From Byssothecium circinans (taxonomy: Eukaryota; Ascomycota; Dothideomycetes; Pleosporales; Massarinaceae), in NCBI GenBank assembly GCA_010015675.1, contig ML976991.1:845017-909016 (forward strand): a stretch of DNA of 64,000 nucleotides. The letters run 5' to 3'. Positions 10,090-21,502 of the stretch are shown here, piece after piece (positions within the stretch are counted from its first letter, which is position 1; each line of letters opens with the position of its first letter). The notes under the pieces are model-generated. The model ran no database searches. It was not told the origin of the DNA and saw only the letters and a program-made list of their open reading frames with translations. The position numbers were made by a program, and so were the translations under genes.

Positions 10090-13000
10090 TTAACGACCAC
10101 CAATCGGACTCGCCAGCCTCGCATTCCCACTATTCGGACTCCGTAGAACAGTTTTGACATTCGGCACAGGACTCATCGGGTCACGTTGGCTGGAGCTCTG
10201 GCTCGACGCACCGGAGCTCAGACTACCGCTGCCGTGACTTCCCTTGCGACCATTCATCATCCCAGCACTGTGGAATGGGTTGTGGAGGACGTTTGTAGAA
10301 GGGGAAGCCATCTCGTCGAAGCCATCGGTGAAGCCGGAGATGTTGGAGAGCATCGACGATGAGCGACCACGTCCGCCGCGGAGGGAGCCGGGAGTACTGA
10401 CTTGCGTATTGAGAGAGGGAAAAGTGAAGCTGGTAAAGGGGTTGGCGTGAGGAGACATGCCATTGGTGCCGGGGAGCGGGCCATCGGGCGTAGCGGGCAC
10501 AGAGGACTGCTGCTGGGACTGCTGTATCAGAAGAGCATCCAGGTGTTGCATCGTCTGCATGATTTGAGCTGTGGAGATATGATATTCGTTGGCACGGCGT
10601 TCGTAGGTGTCGATGTTGGTGCGGTATTGGCTTTCGACACGAACCCGTTCACGCTCTATTGCGAGATGTTCCTGCTCCTTGCGCTGCTTGGCGGTGTAAC
10701 CCTCTTGATTAGCTGTCATGAGACGATCCTGCTGCTCATTGAGTCTTGCCTGCCGCTGTTGAAGACGCTCTCTTTTCTGAATGACATTGGCAATGTCAGA
10801 CTCAATGCTACGGACTTGTCGTTCGATCTCCGCTTTGGCATTTTCAAGATCAGTCCAGACAGCCTCCTTGTTGCTACGTTCCTTTTGCCATGCTCTTTTC
10901 TTGGCAGCAGCCTCCCGAGCTTCGTCATCCGGAATAACTCCCAGGGTGTCGATTTTGAGGGCGATGTCGCGGGCTGCGTCATCTGCTTGGCGAATGTTCT
11001 GCGTAAATTGAAGAGCACGTTGGCGTTGACGATCGTCGTTGCCTCCGGCATTCCCAAGGCGGGTACCAAGAGTGTCCACCTCTTTCTTGATGGCTGTTAG
11101 GGCAGCCTTGTGGTCCTTCTTGTTGCGCTTTAGGCGGTTGCGCTGTTCCTGCAGCTGCTGGTCGGCAGCGGCGATCGAATTCTTGAGCGTTGTAGATGGC
11201 GAAGAGGGTCGTAAAGTCTGATGGGCGGAAGGAGAAGCTACCGAGGCTGAACTTGCTGTGAGTTTTCACGTTGACACAAGGAATATGCAATACTGACCTA
11301 GTTCGGCAACAGGGCTCGGCGAGGTAATAAGGCTTGCAGAGTAGAAGGCCTCGTGGTCCACAGTACGGACAAACTCACAAAAGTAGTTTGACAGGCCGGT
11401 AAGACCAAAGATCTCTCCCACCCAGATGCCCGTTCCCTCCTCGCCCATGTATCCGTCCGGAACAGTGCGTCGGATCCGGGTCGAGCTCCAATCTGCACCG
11501 TTGACACGAATGTAGAAAGGTTTCGACTTGTCAATCCCCGACCCTGCACTCTCCTCCTCTTCATCCCGTGGACTGTCAAACTCATCGGCTCCAAATAAAC
11601 TGACATGAAAAGAAATGTCGGCGTGGCCGACTTCAGAAATCCAAACACGGTCGTCTTCCGATCTAAAAACAGCGTTTCCAATGTGATTTGCGTCTTTTGC
11701 ATTAGCCTCCCCGGCGTCGTTCGCCGCTCGGCTACTCTCCATCTCTTTAAGAACTGTGACTTTTGTACTAGCAAGTGCAGCCCAAAACGGCTGCTGACTC
11801 CGAACATGTGTAGCCTGCTTCCTCTTCCTTCTGCTACTACTTCCCTTGTCCTTGTGTGCGTGCGTTGCGGGCGACGGCCCAGGCGGACGGCCATCGGTAC
11901 TCGAGGAACTGGGGACTTCAGTATTCGAATCGATGGGGGCGGCAGAAGAGCGCTGGAGGTGCACGCCGGCTTCGGGGTCAGTCTTCTTGCCGGTTGGCAG
12001 CGACTGTGCTGCGTCTCGTCGAGAGAGAGAGCGGCGGATGATGCGAACAACGCCTTGGGCTAGAATGTGGATTCCCAGGAGGCTTCGGAGCCAGCCATGG
12101 GGGGTTGAGAAGCTTTCCATAAAAGTTGGCGTACTCGGTGGGCTCGACAGAAATTCCAGGCCTCCCCGGGCGAGCCCAGTATAGACAAAATGGGAGAGGT
12201 GTTGCCGGAGAGGCCTGAATCTGAAGAGATGGTTAGAAAGAATGATAAGGAAACATATGAATATGCTGTTGGTGGTACCGCTTTTCCCGGCTGCGGCACC
12301 CCCGAGGGCTATTGCAATGACAGCCTGGGCGAGATCCAGAAAGAAATTCTGCACCGGGACCCAGAGCAACAACCAGACCAGCAGTATAGACACGTCGGCG
12401 AAGATGATGGTAAAGAGGGAGGGTGTGCCACCGGAGCCCTGGAAGATGTCGGTGAAGGAGGGGAAAGCGGAGAAGGTGGAGAGGGGGCTGCCGGCTTGGG
12501 GAGGGACGAAAGTGAGGGTTGCGAAGAGGAATTGTACGATGGTGAGGACGGTGGGGGGTAGCTGGAGGAGAATGATCAGGATGGCGAGGACGTCCCGCAG
12601 AGGACATTGAGAGAGGATGGTGGTGGCGACGGTGAGCATGTTTGGCGAGTAGATGGGCGACATCTTGCTCCCGTTGGCGGCGCGTAGGTGAGAGCTGGAG
12701 GCGGAGGCGGACACGGCGTTGAGGGGGCCGCTGCCGCCGTTGTCGTACGGGCGGCAGGCCTCGAGGCCGTCGAGCGAGACATCAGAGCCCGCCCTGGTGC
12801 GCTCCTCCAATGCGCTCGACGCAGCAGCGCTAGGCGTGTGATTGACAGAGTGTGCTCCGGGAGCATGGGCGGTCTCCGGACACCTCGCGTGCGGGTGCTG
12901 CTGCGCGTGCGTCATACCATCTACGTGAGTTGCGAGCGGCGGTGTCGACGGCGCGGGCTTTCCGTTGGCATTGGCACTGGCATGGCCGTCGAGGTTGCCG

Positions 13001-13143
13001 TTGGCGCTGGCGTTGACGGTGCCGTTGCCGTTGCCGTTGCTCTTTGGGCGCGAGGCTCGCTGGCCGATGGGGGCGGCGAGGCCATTCTCATGTCGTCGCT
13101 TGTCTTGCGGGTTCGCCTGGTTCCTTTTCCCTTTCGTTACCAT
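10090..13143 (-). CDS. acrB: AcrB-type ubiquitination-network membrane/coiled-coil protein
   Basis: Two exons on the minus strand: 13143-11298 and about 11255-10090, roughly 1,003 aa, close to the length I recall for Aspergillus AcrB. The N-terminal ~170 residues are low-complexity (Asn/Gly/Ala). Then come hydrophobic segments around residues 185-225 and 265-330 (VLAILIILLQLPPTVLTIVQ, then FADVSILLVWLLLWVPV, then SIFICFLIILSN), a long hydrophilic region, and after the intron a charged coiled coil (LQEQRNRLKRNKKDHK onward) followed by a Ser/Gly-rich tail. Membrane spans plus a C-terminal coiled coil is the AcrB architecture; in A. nidulans AcrB was proposed to anchor components of the ubiquitination response affecting carbon catabolite regulation. 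The acceptor is ambiguous by 9 nt, both in frame. The ATG at 13143 is preferred over upstream in-frame codons because of the conserved-looking MVTKGKR start. Confidence 0.78.
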
Positions 13144-14615
13144 GTAAGCGGAGGACGGCAAGCGATGAGCGCGGCGTCCCCGGATCGGCTCGACTGCTGC
13201 ACAGGACGAGCCAGATTGAGGGTGGGAAGCCGCTGCTCGGGGGGTGGAGAGATGGGTGCAGAGTGCTGGGGCGGGAGGGTGTTGTTTGGGAGAGCAAGGT
13301 AGCCGGTCCGTTAGCAAAAGAGAGCCATCGGGGCGCCAAGCCATCTAGCACGAGTACATCTGATTCTAACGGGAGAGCATGGCAGACAGCAATGGCAGAT
13401 GCGCTACAAGCTGGCTACCACGGTTCACGGCCTTTTCACTCTGGGTTTGCAGCCTAGCGCCTCACATTAGACGGCACGGACAGGTCGTGTAATTGAAGAT
13501 TGAGCCTTCTGCGCCGCACAGCTGAAGCATTGATAACTGCCTTTTTGGTAGTGTCCCGACTTCTTCCCCGATGTTTCACACATTCAACTTCAGCCCACAC
13601 GCACACGACCATAGGTATTCCCGCTGCTACTTCTGCCTGGCCTCATCCATCATGTACCGTCGATCACCAGCGCCGAAAAAGGCTCCGGCGTCAAGGATCG
13701 CCATCTCGTCAGCCCTGATTGAGGCCAGTCAGCAGAGGCCAGCAGACGGCTCTAGCCAGATAGGCATCCAGCAGCCTCATCCTCATCCGCTCATCGGCGA
13801 CGACCCCTCCTCACCGCGTCCAAATCCTCTCCTCAGCATATCCGGCACCCGCCTGCACGTCGGTACCTCCCATCGCACAAACAAGCACACAAACAAACAC
13901 GCAGCGCGGGAGCCAATTGCTGTAGCGGCCGCCATTTTAGCCCATGCTATTATTCATTTCTGCAGCCCGGGTCCCCCTGAGTAAGCTGCCTGTATAATCT
14001 GCACGCTGGCTCACCGCATCATCCCATGGCAAAGAGGAAGCGCTGCAACCCCGCCGTCGTCTTACGCACCAATTTCGGCCCTCGAAATGCGTATTTCAAG
14101 ACGTGGAGCCCCGCACGCGATGGAAACAATTCGCCGCACACCGAAAACCTTCAGCTCATATTTACCCACACCCTTTTAACCTCTTCCTACTCCTACGCAA
14201 AAGAGCAGGCCTAGCTTTACAATTCTATGTTCTGTTAAAGTTGAGGGAGAGTGATCAACGTGTTAGTTATTATTGTAGATGGTCTTTGGTGAGAGAGTAT
14301 TATTTGTGTGCACCGTAAGGTACATTTGTGTGAACGCCTCGACACGAACTCGTAGTCCACAGGCACTTCGGAATATTTTCCATGGACGTTGGAGCCGGAA
14401 AGCTACCCGTCCCTCCATCACAATGCCGTCCAAAGCTTGATCAGCCAGACCAATGACATGGTTTGTGACGTGCAAATTAGGAAATCCGGGCTTGTCACGC
14501 GTCAACGGGCATGCAGATCATCACAAGAAGAAGGCTCTCGCTGATGCCGCGGCACCGCGGGAGCCGATCACACCATGCACTCAAAGGTATCAAGAGATGT
14601 GAGCGTTGAGAAGCT
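13144..14615. other. Intergenic, no gene supported
   Basis: The promoter side of acrB followed by 3-prime flanking DNA of the thioesterase gene. ORFs at 13500-13984 and 14026-14318 are low-complexity or very short with no recognisable domain. Confidence 0.4.
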
Positions 14616-15704
14616 TTAAGGATTCGCCGCACCGCCAAAATCTTCCTGGGCATCTGGCCTATCCCAACTGTTCTTTTCCAGCTGCCGCACCTGCTCTATC
14701 AACTTGCTAACCTTATTCCCGTTGACATGCTTGGCCTGCTCCTGCAAGTCGAAAATTTCCTGCAGCTTCGTGACCATGAACGGCTTCATTGGTGATTTGC
14801 TTGCCGTCTGATAGTCGTACACGACGATGTCCTCCACGCACCGTGCCGCTGGCCGTCTGTGTCTTTCTGACATGATGAGTACGTCGAGGATAAAGTGGTC
14901 GGCATCCGAAGCGGGCTTGTCTCTTAGCTTATGCAGCACCGTTACCCGGTCCGGGTATTTCAGCGGCTTTTTCAGTCAGCAAAGACCGTCTTATTTGCTC
15001 ATGGACACATCATACAAACTTGTAGTCTGTTCGAATGCTGCGCAGAATGAGCCCCTTGCTCTTTGGAGTCATCAACTCGCGCCATTCATCTCTGTGTACC
15101 GGGTCTGCAGCAGCGAATCTGAGCACCCAGTTCACACGGGCACTTTCGGCGTAGCGATTATACATCACGTTGTTAACATGGCCTGCTCACCGTCAATGGT
15201 TGTCCATCTTGCAGAAGGCCCAGGTGCAATCATTACCCTTGTACACATTAGCTATCCGCAACATCTGCACGAGTTGTCTTTCGTCGAGCTTGTCTCACCA
15301 TGCTATCCTGTGTACAACCCGAGGCACTGTATTAGCCATTGCACAGCAGTATTGGATGGGCGGAAAGCTACCATTTCGCCCCATACCACCTCATGCCGGA
15401 AGAGACCTGCCTGGTCTTTGCCGGTGAGGAAGCCTTCACTGCCCGCTGATAGTTCTCTCCAATTGCTGGCTACCTCTTGCAGAATTACCCCTGCTTCATC
15501 CGTCTGCTCTTTGCTGAGACCGAATTGAATGCAATATCCGAGTCGTTTCGTCACGTCTGAGAGCCAGCGTGAACTTAGCGCGGCGGTTGCGGGTTCATTC
15601 TTGCTTGAAGTCGACGAGAATCGCACGGACAGGGCGTATCGTGCGGCTGGTAGAAGCGAGGCGGAGCGAGGGGCCAGCAATATACTGCGCGCGAGAGCTC
15701 GCAT
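14616..15704 (-). CDS. Mitochondrial thioesterase-like hot-dog fold protein (frame problem)
   Basis: Exons on the minus strand: 15704-15372, a 9-nt piece 15307-15299 (DSM), 15182-15016 and 14966-14616; about 286 aa. The N-terminus MRALARSILLAPRSAS to RFSSTSS is a textbook mitochondrial presequence. The core reads EVVWGEM, DSM, GHVNNVMYNRYAESARVNW: the D-x-M-G-H-V-N-N active-site loop of 4HBT/FatB-like acyl-CoA thioesterases. A charged helical C-terminus ends GGAANP. Canonical splice sites (GTAGCT/CACAG and GTGAGA/GAGCAG) leave the coding length one base short between DSM and GHVNN, so either the base is missing in this sequence or a non-canonical site is used. The substrate is unknown. The gene is divergent from the LYR protein gene across 242 bp. 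Confidence 0.72.
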
Positions 15705-15946
15705 GTCGGCGGTAAGTGGTAGGCTTAACAAAACATGGAAATGACTGATTTGAAGAAATGTTGAAAGATAAGCTGTGGAAGCCGAGGTCGCAACTTCCGG
15801 ATCTACAATACGTCAACGATCGAGGCCCAAGCTCCTTCCTCCCACCAACAATGAACTCATACATCCTCAATCCCAAAGTCTAATTCGATCTCTCCTGTCA
15901 TAACTAGCATAGGACTCTTCGGCATATTCCTCTTACCACTCAGAAA
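15705..15946. promoter_or_regulatory. Bidirectional promoter between two mitochondrial-protein genes
   Basis: The 242 bases lie between the start codons of the thioesterase gene (minus) and the LYR-family gene (plus) and must hold both promoters and leaders. No specific factor site is claimed. Confidence 0.6.
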
Positions 15947-16302
15947 ATGATGGCTTCTCCTACGCTCCGGCACCAAGTCATTCACATCTATAAAGGTGAC
16001 GATCTCACTCTTTAGGACGCGGTCACTGTCTCACAATTCGCAGAACTTCTGTTCCTTGGTCGAGAATATCCGCTCGGGTATAATTACTTCAGAACACGGT
16101 TGCATAAAGCGTTCGCGAGCCAGCAGCACTTGAAGGATGAAGAGCAAATACGAAAAGGCATTGCAAGAGCCGAGTTTGTCAAGAAAGGTAGGCTACTCCT
16201 ACAGGGGTTATTCTCATACAATATTGATCAGAATCAGAAATCGAAGCGTTATACTATCTGAAACGATACCGGGCTCTACGCCAAAGGTACGACAAGATAT
16301 GA
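15947..16302 (+). CDS. LYR-motif protein, ETF regulatory factor 1 (LYRM5) type
   Basis: Three exons: 15947-15995, 16044-16187 and 16238-16302, 85 aa. The protein reads [20 protein letters not shown], then [29 protein letters not shown] and RYDKI. The IYK start is a variant of the LYR tripeptide. The GREYP and [12 protein letters not shown] blocks match what I know of LYRM5/ETFRF1, a matrix protein that binds electron-transfer flavoprotein and tunes electron flow from fatty-acid and amino-acid oxidation. The acceptor at 16237 rather than 16231 was chosen because it keeps the conserved reading. The short introns and the tiny size hide this gene from simple ORF scans. It is convergent with the methyltransferase gene, with only 70 bases between the two stops. 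Confidence 0.82.
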
Positions 16303-16372
16303 TGGAATGTGACAAGAATTATGGCAGCAAAACCGTTGCGGGATATCTCAAGAAAGCGGTACGCAGCCTATC

Positions 16373-17782
16373 TTAAACCTTCTTGCACCACCAAACCCCA
16401 ATCTCCAAGCACTCTCCACTGGACGCGCCCTTCTGTTCCAGCAGATCGGACATCATCCATCCCCACCATCGTTGCCATTCCTCCTGGTTCTTCCCGCTGA
16501 CCTCCTTCAGTATTGGCTCCAGGCTTTCTATCATCTGGACAACCACGAGCAATGCAGTGTACCGCAGAGCTGCCTGCTCGTCCGTGAGCGTTGAGCTATC
16601 CAGTGAATAGCTGCCTTTCTTTCCCCGGGTTACTTCACTGGCACGACGCTTTGCTGGATCCCTGCATGCTGCAGCTTCACGCTCCCATCGCAATTCGCCC
16701 AGCGGAATGGCTACCCGTCGATTTTTTATGTCACACAGCGTTTCCGTCTCCTGCAACAGCATCTGCGATATGCGCGTGCAGGGCGTGGGTGAAAATTTCC
16801 GCTTGTCCAAAGCCTCCTGTATCCATCCGTTGGAGTCTTTCAAGAATTTGTTATGGACTTCGGTAAAGGGTGTGATGGGAGATATCAGGAATGTGCCTGT
16901 CGAGACAGCGCAGGCATATTCGTTCGGATTTTTCCCTGGCGGAGGGGGCGGGTGGGGCAGGATCGATCGTATAATGTGGTCCGTTTCCCACACCTCCAAA
17001 GTCCCTCCCGACTTCAGGATGCGGATCGTTTCGTCTAGTAGCCGTTGAGAAGACGAGCCGAGGGGAATCACCATGCTCAGGTCCTTCATGACGATGAGAT
17101 CGAATTCACCATCATCGAACGGCAGTGGCACTTTCCGCAGGTCATGCTGCACAAAAGTCCAATTTATCCCCTGCTTTCGCAAGTCTCCTGCTATAGGAGC
17201 TAGGTCGACACCTGTGAAGGAGAGATTTTCATAACCCAAACCGCTAAGGTAGCTGTGGCACAGTGATGACCAGTACGCAGTGCCACATGCTATCTCGAGG
17301 ATCTTATGGGGTGGACGCGACGTTTTCGGGCTGGAGCCTAGGGCGCGACCAAAAACGGAGGTCGCAAGGAGAGTATGTAGGTTCTGGCGCTGCATTTCAG
17401 GGAGGTCGCAGGGCAGCGGGTACGGTAGATCGCGGAGGTATCGCCGTCCATGACGTAGGACGTATGGGTTCGCGTAGTTGGCGCCTTCTTCGACTTTTGC
17501 GCTGTGGGTCGTCGAAGCGCTTGATACAGAGCCGCGCGTGGTGTCCATTAGAACGCCCAACGTGCTGCTATGTGGTTGGGAGGCGGCGCTCGATACAGAT
17601 ATAGCACGTCCGAGAGCGTCAGTCGTCGTTAGATCCCATTGCTTTGCCTCTGCGGTTTTTGGGCGCACGGGGGTGCCGTTGGTGTTGGTGCCCGTGTAGC
17701 GATACTGCAAATGAAGGTGTTAGAAGCATGTCGTCTGGAGAGCTGCCGAAGGGGTCAAGCCTACCATCATCCACTCAGCCAT
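16373..17782 (-). CDS. Class I SAM-dependent methyltransferase
   Basis: Two exons: 17782-17765 (MAEWMM) and 17704-16373, 449 aa. The first exon is only 18 nt but has a strong CCATGG start context, a GTAGG donor and a TTTGCAG acceptor. After a Ser/Thr-rich N-terminus the Rossmann fold begins with ILEIACGTAYWSSL (motif I, glycine loop), followed by SFTGVDLAP (motif II acidic residue), FDDGEFDLIVMKDLS (motif III/IV region) and RILKSGGTLEVWE. A proline run (HPPPPPG) lies in the insert after the fold. The substrate is unknown; fungal relatives of this type are often called UmtA-like, but I cannot tie this one to a pathway. Confidence 0.78.
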
Positions 17783-19136
17783 GGTCGACACCCTTGCCCC
17801 ACTGCTGTTAGCGCGGAGCTCGATATTAATTAAGCGTTTCCCAAGGCGCCCGACAAGCACGTACAGGGCTGGAACATCAGGAATGCGAAGCGTAGAGTGT
17901 ATGGCAGCAAGTAGGTAAAGGTAGCTGGTCAGCGGGCAGAGGCGGAGTTCAAGCAAGCTCAAGTGGCATGGCATTTTTGTACCTGTGCAGTCCGGAGCGG
18001 AGCTGCAGCAATGGCAGCAACTCTAGTACTCTACTAGGCAAATATGAGCTAAAGTGTTATGGTGTGCGGCGAATTGTTCAATCGCGTGCCAGGTAAGTGA
18101 GGAGAAGGACTGCTTTTTAAAGCCACTGTGCGGACCTCCAGATGTCCAGCACCGTATTCGTAGAACTTCGTACCGCTTTCTTAGGCATCTGGAGCGACAA
18201 ACGGTTTCGCCGTCTGCGCACGCAATCGCCTTTGTCTGGTGACCATATGGAGCCATCAATCCTTCACGTCTTCTTGCGTGTCCTATCCATTCACAAAACT
18301 TCGCTGGCTCCGAGCTTCACACGCTGTCCTGCCAACATGTTTTGGATGATGACGGAAAAGCTTATGTCGAGCTTGGGGTTCCTAGTGACCATCTGTCTGC
18401 TGAAATACATACAGACAGGAATACACCTTTTGAAAATCCTGGAAAAGACTGCTCCCGCCGTGCTGTGATTGGATGGGACGCAAAACTCTCGGCTGCAGTT
18501 CCAGCGGCTGGGGCTGGCAAGTGCCACGTGACTTTTCGGAAACAGACGCCAAGATAGCCCAACTCTACGCGCAGCTCCCGCGCAAGCACTGACTACGCAT
18601 CTATACATTCTCTATTATTCCCCGCGCTCTACTTGGGACGGCGACGGACCTATCAGACACAATTGAGGCTGCTTGTATACCCGCTCACCTGTCTGGCTCT
18701 CGAACTCTCGAGCTGGCGTATGTGCGCGCCCTTCGATCCACTTCTGCTCTCGTCTATCGCAGCTTCGACCAGCCTCTATCCCGCCAACGGCTGCTAACTA
18801 TTGTGTGAATAGGCACCGAGAACCCCCCATTCACGGCCCAGGCACGCTCTCGCTACCACAGGCTGTATCCTCCTCGAGCCTATCGCCCACGCTCGCTCCC
18901 GCACCTGCGCACGCTAGCCTGCAAACCCCTCCGGCGCGCAATACGTGCCTATCTGTTGCCCGCCCAGCTCATGAAGGCGTACCGCACACTCGCCCATGTT
19001 AGAACCTTCAATACCGTGCTCCTAGACCCTCCCGCCGATTTGACACAAACCCTCTCAACCCACTCCCCGGGCTCAACATCTCGCCGACCGCCGCAGCCCC
19101 GGGGCTCCTCCTCACCTCTCCCCGAGCAACCTGTCC
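17783..19136. other. Intergenic, promoter and leader of ccr4
   Basis: No gene supported. Bases 18600-19130 are pyrimidine-rich and probably hold the long 5-prime leader of the deadenylase gene. ORFs at 18142-18468 and on the minus strand at 18291-18608 overlap each other and show no domain. Confidence 0.4.
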
Positions 19137-21502
19137 ATGGCCGATTACTCGGTCTTTCAGAAGGGACACGGCCAGACCTTTTTTCCACAGCACCCCCATA
19201 CCCGCAACCAACCCACCCGCGTGCGATCGCCGACTTCTAACGTCCGCATACCCTTCAACCCGAACACGCCCTCTCCCTCGCGGTCTCCCGGGCCACAGTC
19301 GCCTCAACAGTTCGGCATGTTCAACCAACAGAACCACGGGCAACATGGCCATAATGTGATGATGAATGGTGGACAGCGATATGCTATGCAAATGAACCTT
19401 GGCAAGCCTTTTCAGCACGCTCAGAACCACCAGAACCATGGGCACACCCACCAGCACCAGCAGGAGCATACGGGGGCAGCGCACGCCGGACATTTCAATC
19501 ACCAGCACAACGTATCGAGCGGCGGCCTCGCAAACGTGCAGCCCCATTTTGCGGGCACCCACCTTCAAAATGGGACGCCTGGAAGCGCTCATAGCGGGTT
19601 GAACAAGCCGCCGAATGAGCACTGGGCCGAGCAGTTGGCGCTAGTCCAACGGGCACGGGAGATGACACAGTCACACTCACATGCAAGGAATCACCCCAGC
19701 GTGAACAAGAGTGTGGTTGCTGGAACGTCGAACGGCACTCAAAAAGAAACAGACAAGGAAGAGAGGAATCGCCCGGTCGCACTGGCACCTCAAAACGCTC
19801 AAGAAAACCATCCTTGGACCATTCTTGACTTCGGTGGCCAGAACTTGAAAGTCATAACCTCTGCATTGTTCCAGTATTCTTTTCTCACCAAGATGTACCT
19901 GAACTGCAACAAGCTCTCAGCTCTTCCCGAAGGCATTGGAAAACTACGAAGCCTTACGCACCTGGACGTCTCAATCAATGAATTACGAACGCTTCCCGCG
20001 GAAATCGGCATGTTAGTCAACTTGAAACAATTCCTGCTATTCGACAATCACATAAGCTTCTTGCCAGACGAGATAGGATCGTTGTTTCAGCTAGAAATGC
20101 TCGGTATTGAAGGCAATCCGATTCAGGAGGATATCAAGTCAATTATCGTGGAGCACGGAACGCAGGAGCTGATCAAGCACTTCCGTGAAAACGCGCAACG
20201 TAAGTCGTTGAAATACGTTTTGGACATGATATTTCTGACTCTTCGTAGCCCCCACCCCGCCAGCTGAACGTGATTGGCTCGTGCTCGACGACACCGATCT
20301 ATCCACCCAAGAAACCGTGACGGCGCTCAGCTACAACATCCTATGCGACAAGTATTGCACGCAGTCACAATACGGGTTCACTCCAAGTGGAGCATTAGCC
20401 TGGGATCATCGTAGAGAGATGATCTTGGCAGAATTGCGCGCGCGGAACGCCGATATTGTCTGTCTACAGGAGATCGATCAGGAGAGCTTCAACGACTTCT
20501 TCCGCGAGGCACTGGCTCATGACGACTACAAGGGAGTCTTCTTTCCGAAATCACGGGCAAGGACTATGGCAGAGCGCGAGGCGAAACTTGTCGACGGGTG
20601 TGCTATCTTTTACAAGCACAGCAAGTAAGTTTGTCGTTTGTGATTGATATAGAGTGATTTTTGACAAGCTTAGGTACATCTTGTTGGACAAAATACTCGT
20701 CGATTTCGCAAACACTGCCATTAACAGGGCCGACATGAAGGGCGAAGCTGATATCTTCAACCGGGTCATGCCTCGCGACGACATTGGTGTTCTCGCATTT
20801 TTGGAGAACCGAGCGACTGGTTCGAGGATGATTGTTGGGAACGTCCACGTGTTCTGGAATCCTGCATTCACGGATGTCAAGATGGTGCAGGTCGCGATCC
20901 TGCTAGATGCGATCAAAAAGAATGCTGATAGGTGGGCGAAGCGCGAAGCCTGTAAGGACAAGGAGATGTTCCGGTTCACCAATGGCGACAGCAGCGAAGG
21001 CAACACGACCCCGGACAACACGCAACAGCCAGGCCCATCAATGGAATACGCGAAAGGCGAGGATATTCCTCTGCTACTGTGTGGTGACTTCAATTCCATG
21101 CCCGACTCGGGAACGTACGAGTTCATCACGCAGGGCAGCATTTCTAGCTCACATGTCGATCTCGGGAGTCGCAAATATGGCAATTTCACGAGAGACGGCA
21201 TGCACCATCCGTTTCAGCTCAAGTCGAGTTACTCGGCGATTGGCGAGCTGGCCTTCACCAACTACACGCCTACGTTCGTGGGTACGCTCGATTACATCTG
21301 GTACTCGACAAACTCTCTGCAAGTGGTCGGCTTGTTGGGCGACATCGACAAAGAGTACCTCAAGCGCGTCCCCGGTTTCCCCAACTACCACTTCCCCAGC
21401 GACCATATCGCTTCCTTCGCCCAGTACATCGTCAAGGGCCGAAAAGAAAAGAAGGCGGTGGAGCAACCCGATTTCCCTTCGGGGAGGAACCGACGGTCGT
21501 GA
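19137..21502 (+). CDS. ccr4: CCR4 deadenylase, catalytic subunit of the CCR4-NOT complex
   Basis: Three exons: 19137-20199, 20249-20624 and 20674-21502, 755 aa. The N-terminal ~220 residues are Gln/His/Asn-rich. Residues ~230-340 are leucine-rich repeats (KLSALPEGIGKLRSLTHLDV, TLPAEIGMLVNLKQFLL), which in this family bind the CAF1/POP2 subunit. From ~375 the exonuclease-endonuclease-phosphatase fold runs to the end, with ALSYNILCDKYC, VCLQEID (Glu429, magnesium ligand), NVHVFWNP, GDFNSMPDSGTYEF and FPSDHIASF. These are the catalytic motifs of CCR4/CNOT6 poly(A)-specific nucleases. The protein shortens mRNA poly(A) tails in the cytoplasm. Order and spacing of domains are as in yeast Ccr4 and no key residue is missing. 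Confidence 0.95.

Noticed and set aside
11266..13344. Longer acrB start upstream of 13143
   Set aside because: The extra 67 residues read as Pro/Ser-rich leader; MVTKGKR is the more natural start.
13571..13984. 137-codon plus-strand frame
   Set aside because: Pro/His/Ser low complexity in the acrB upstream region with no support from splicing or homology.
17263..17604. Plus-strand frames opposite the methyltransferase gene
   Set aside because: Shadows of the minus-strand coding sequence.
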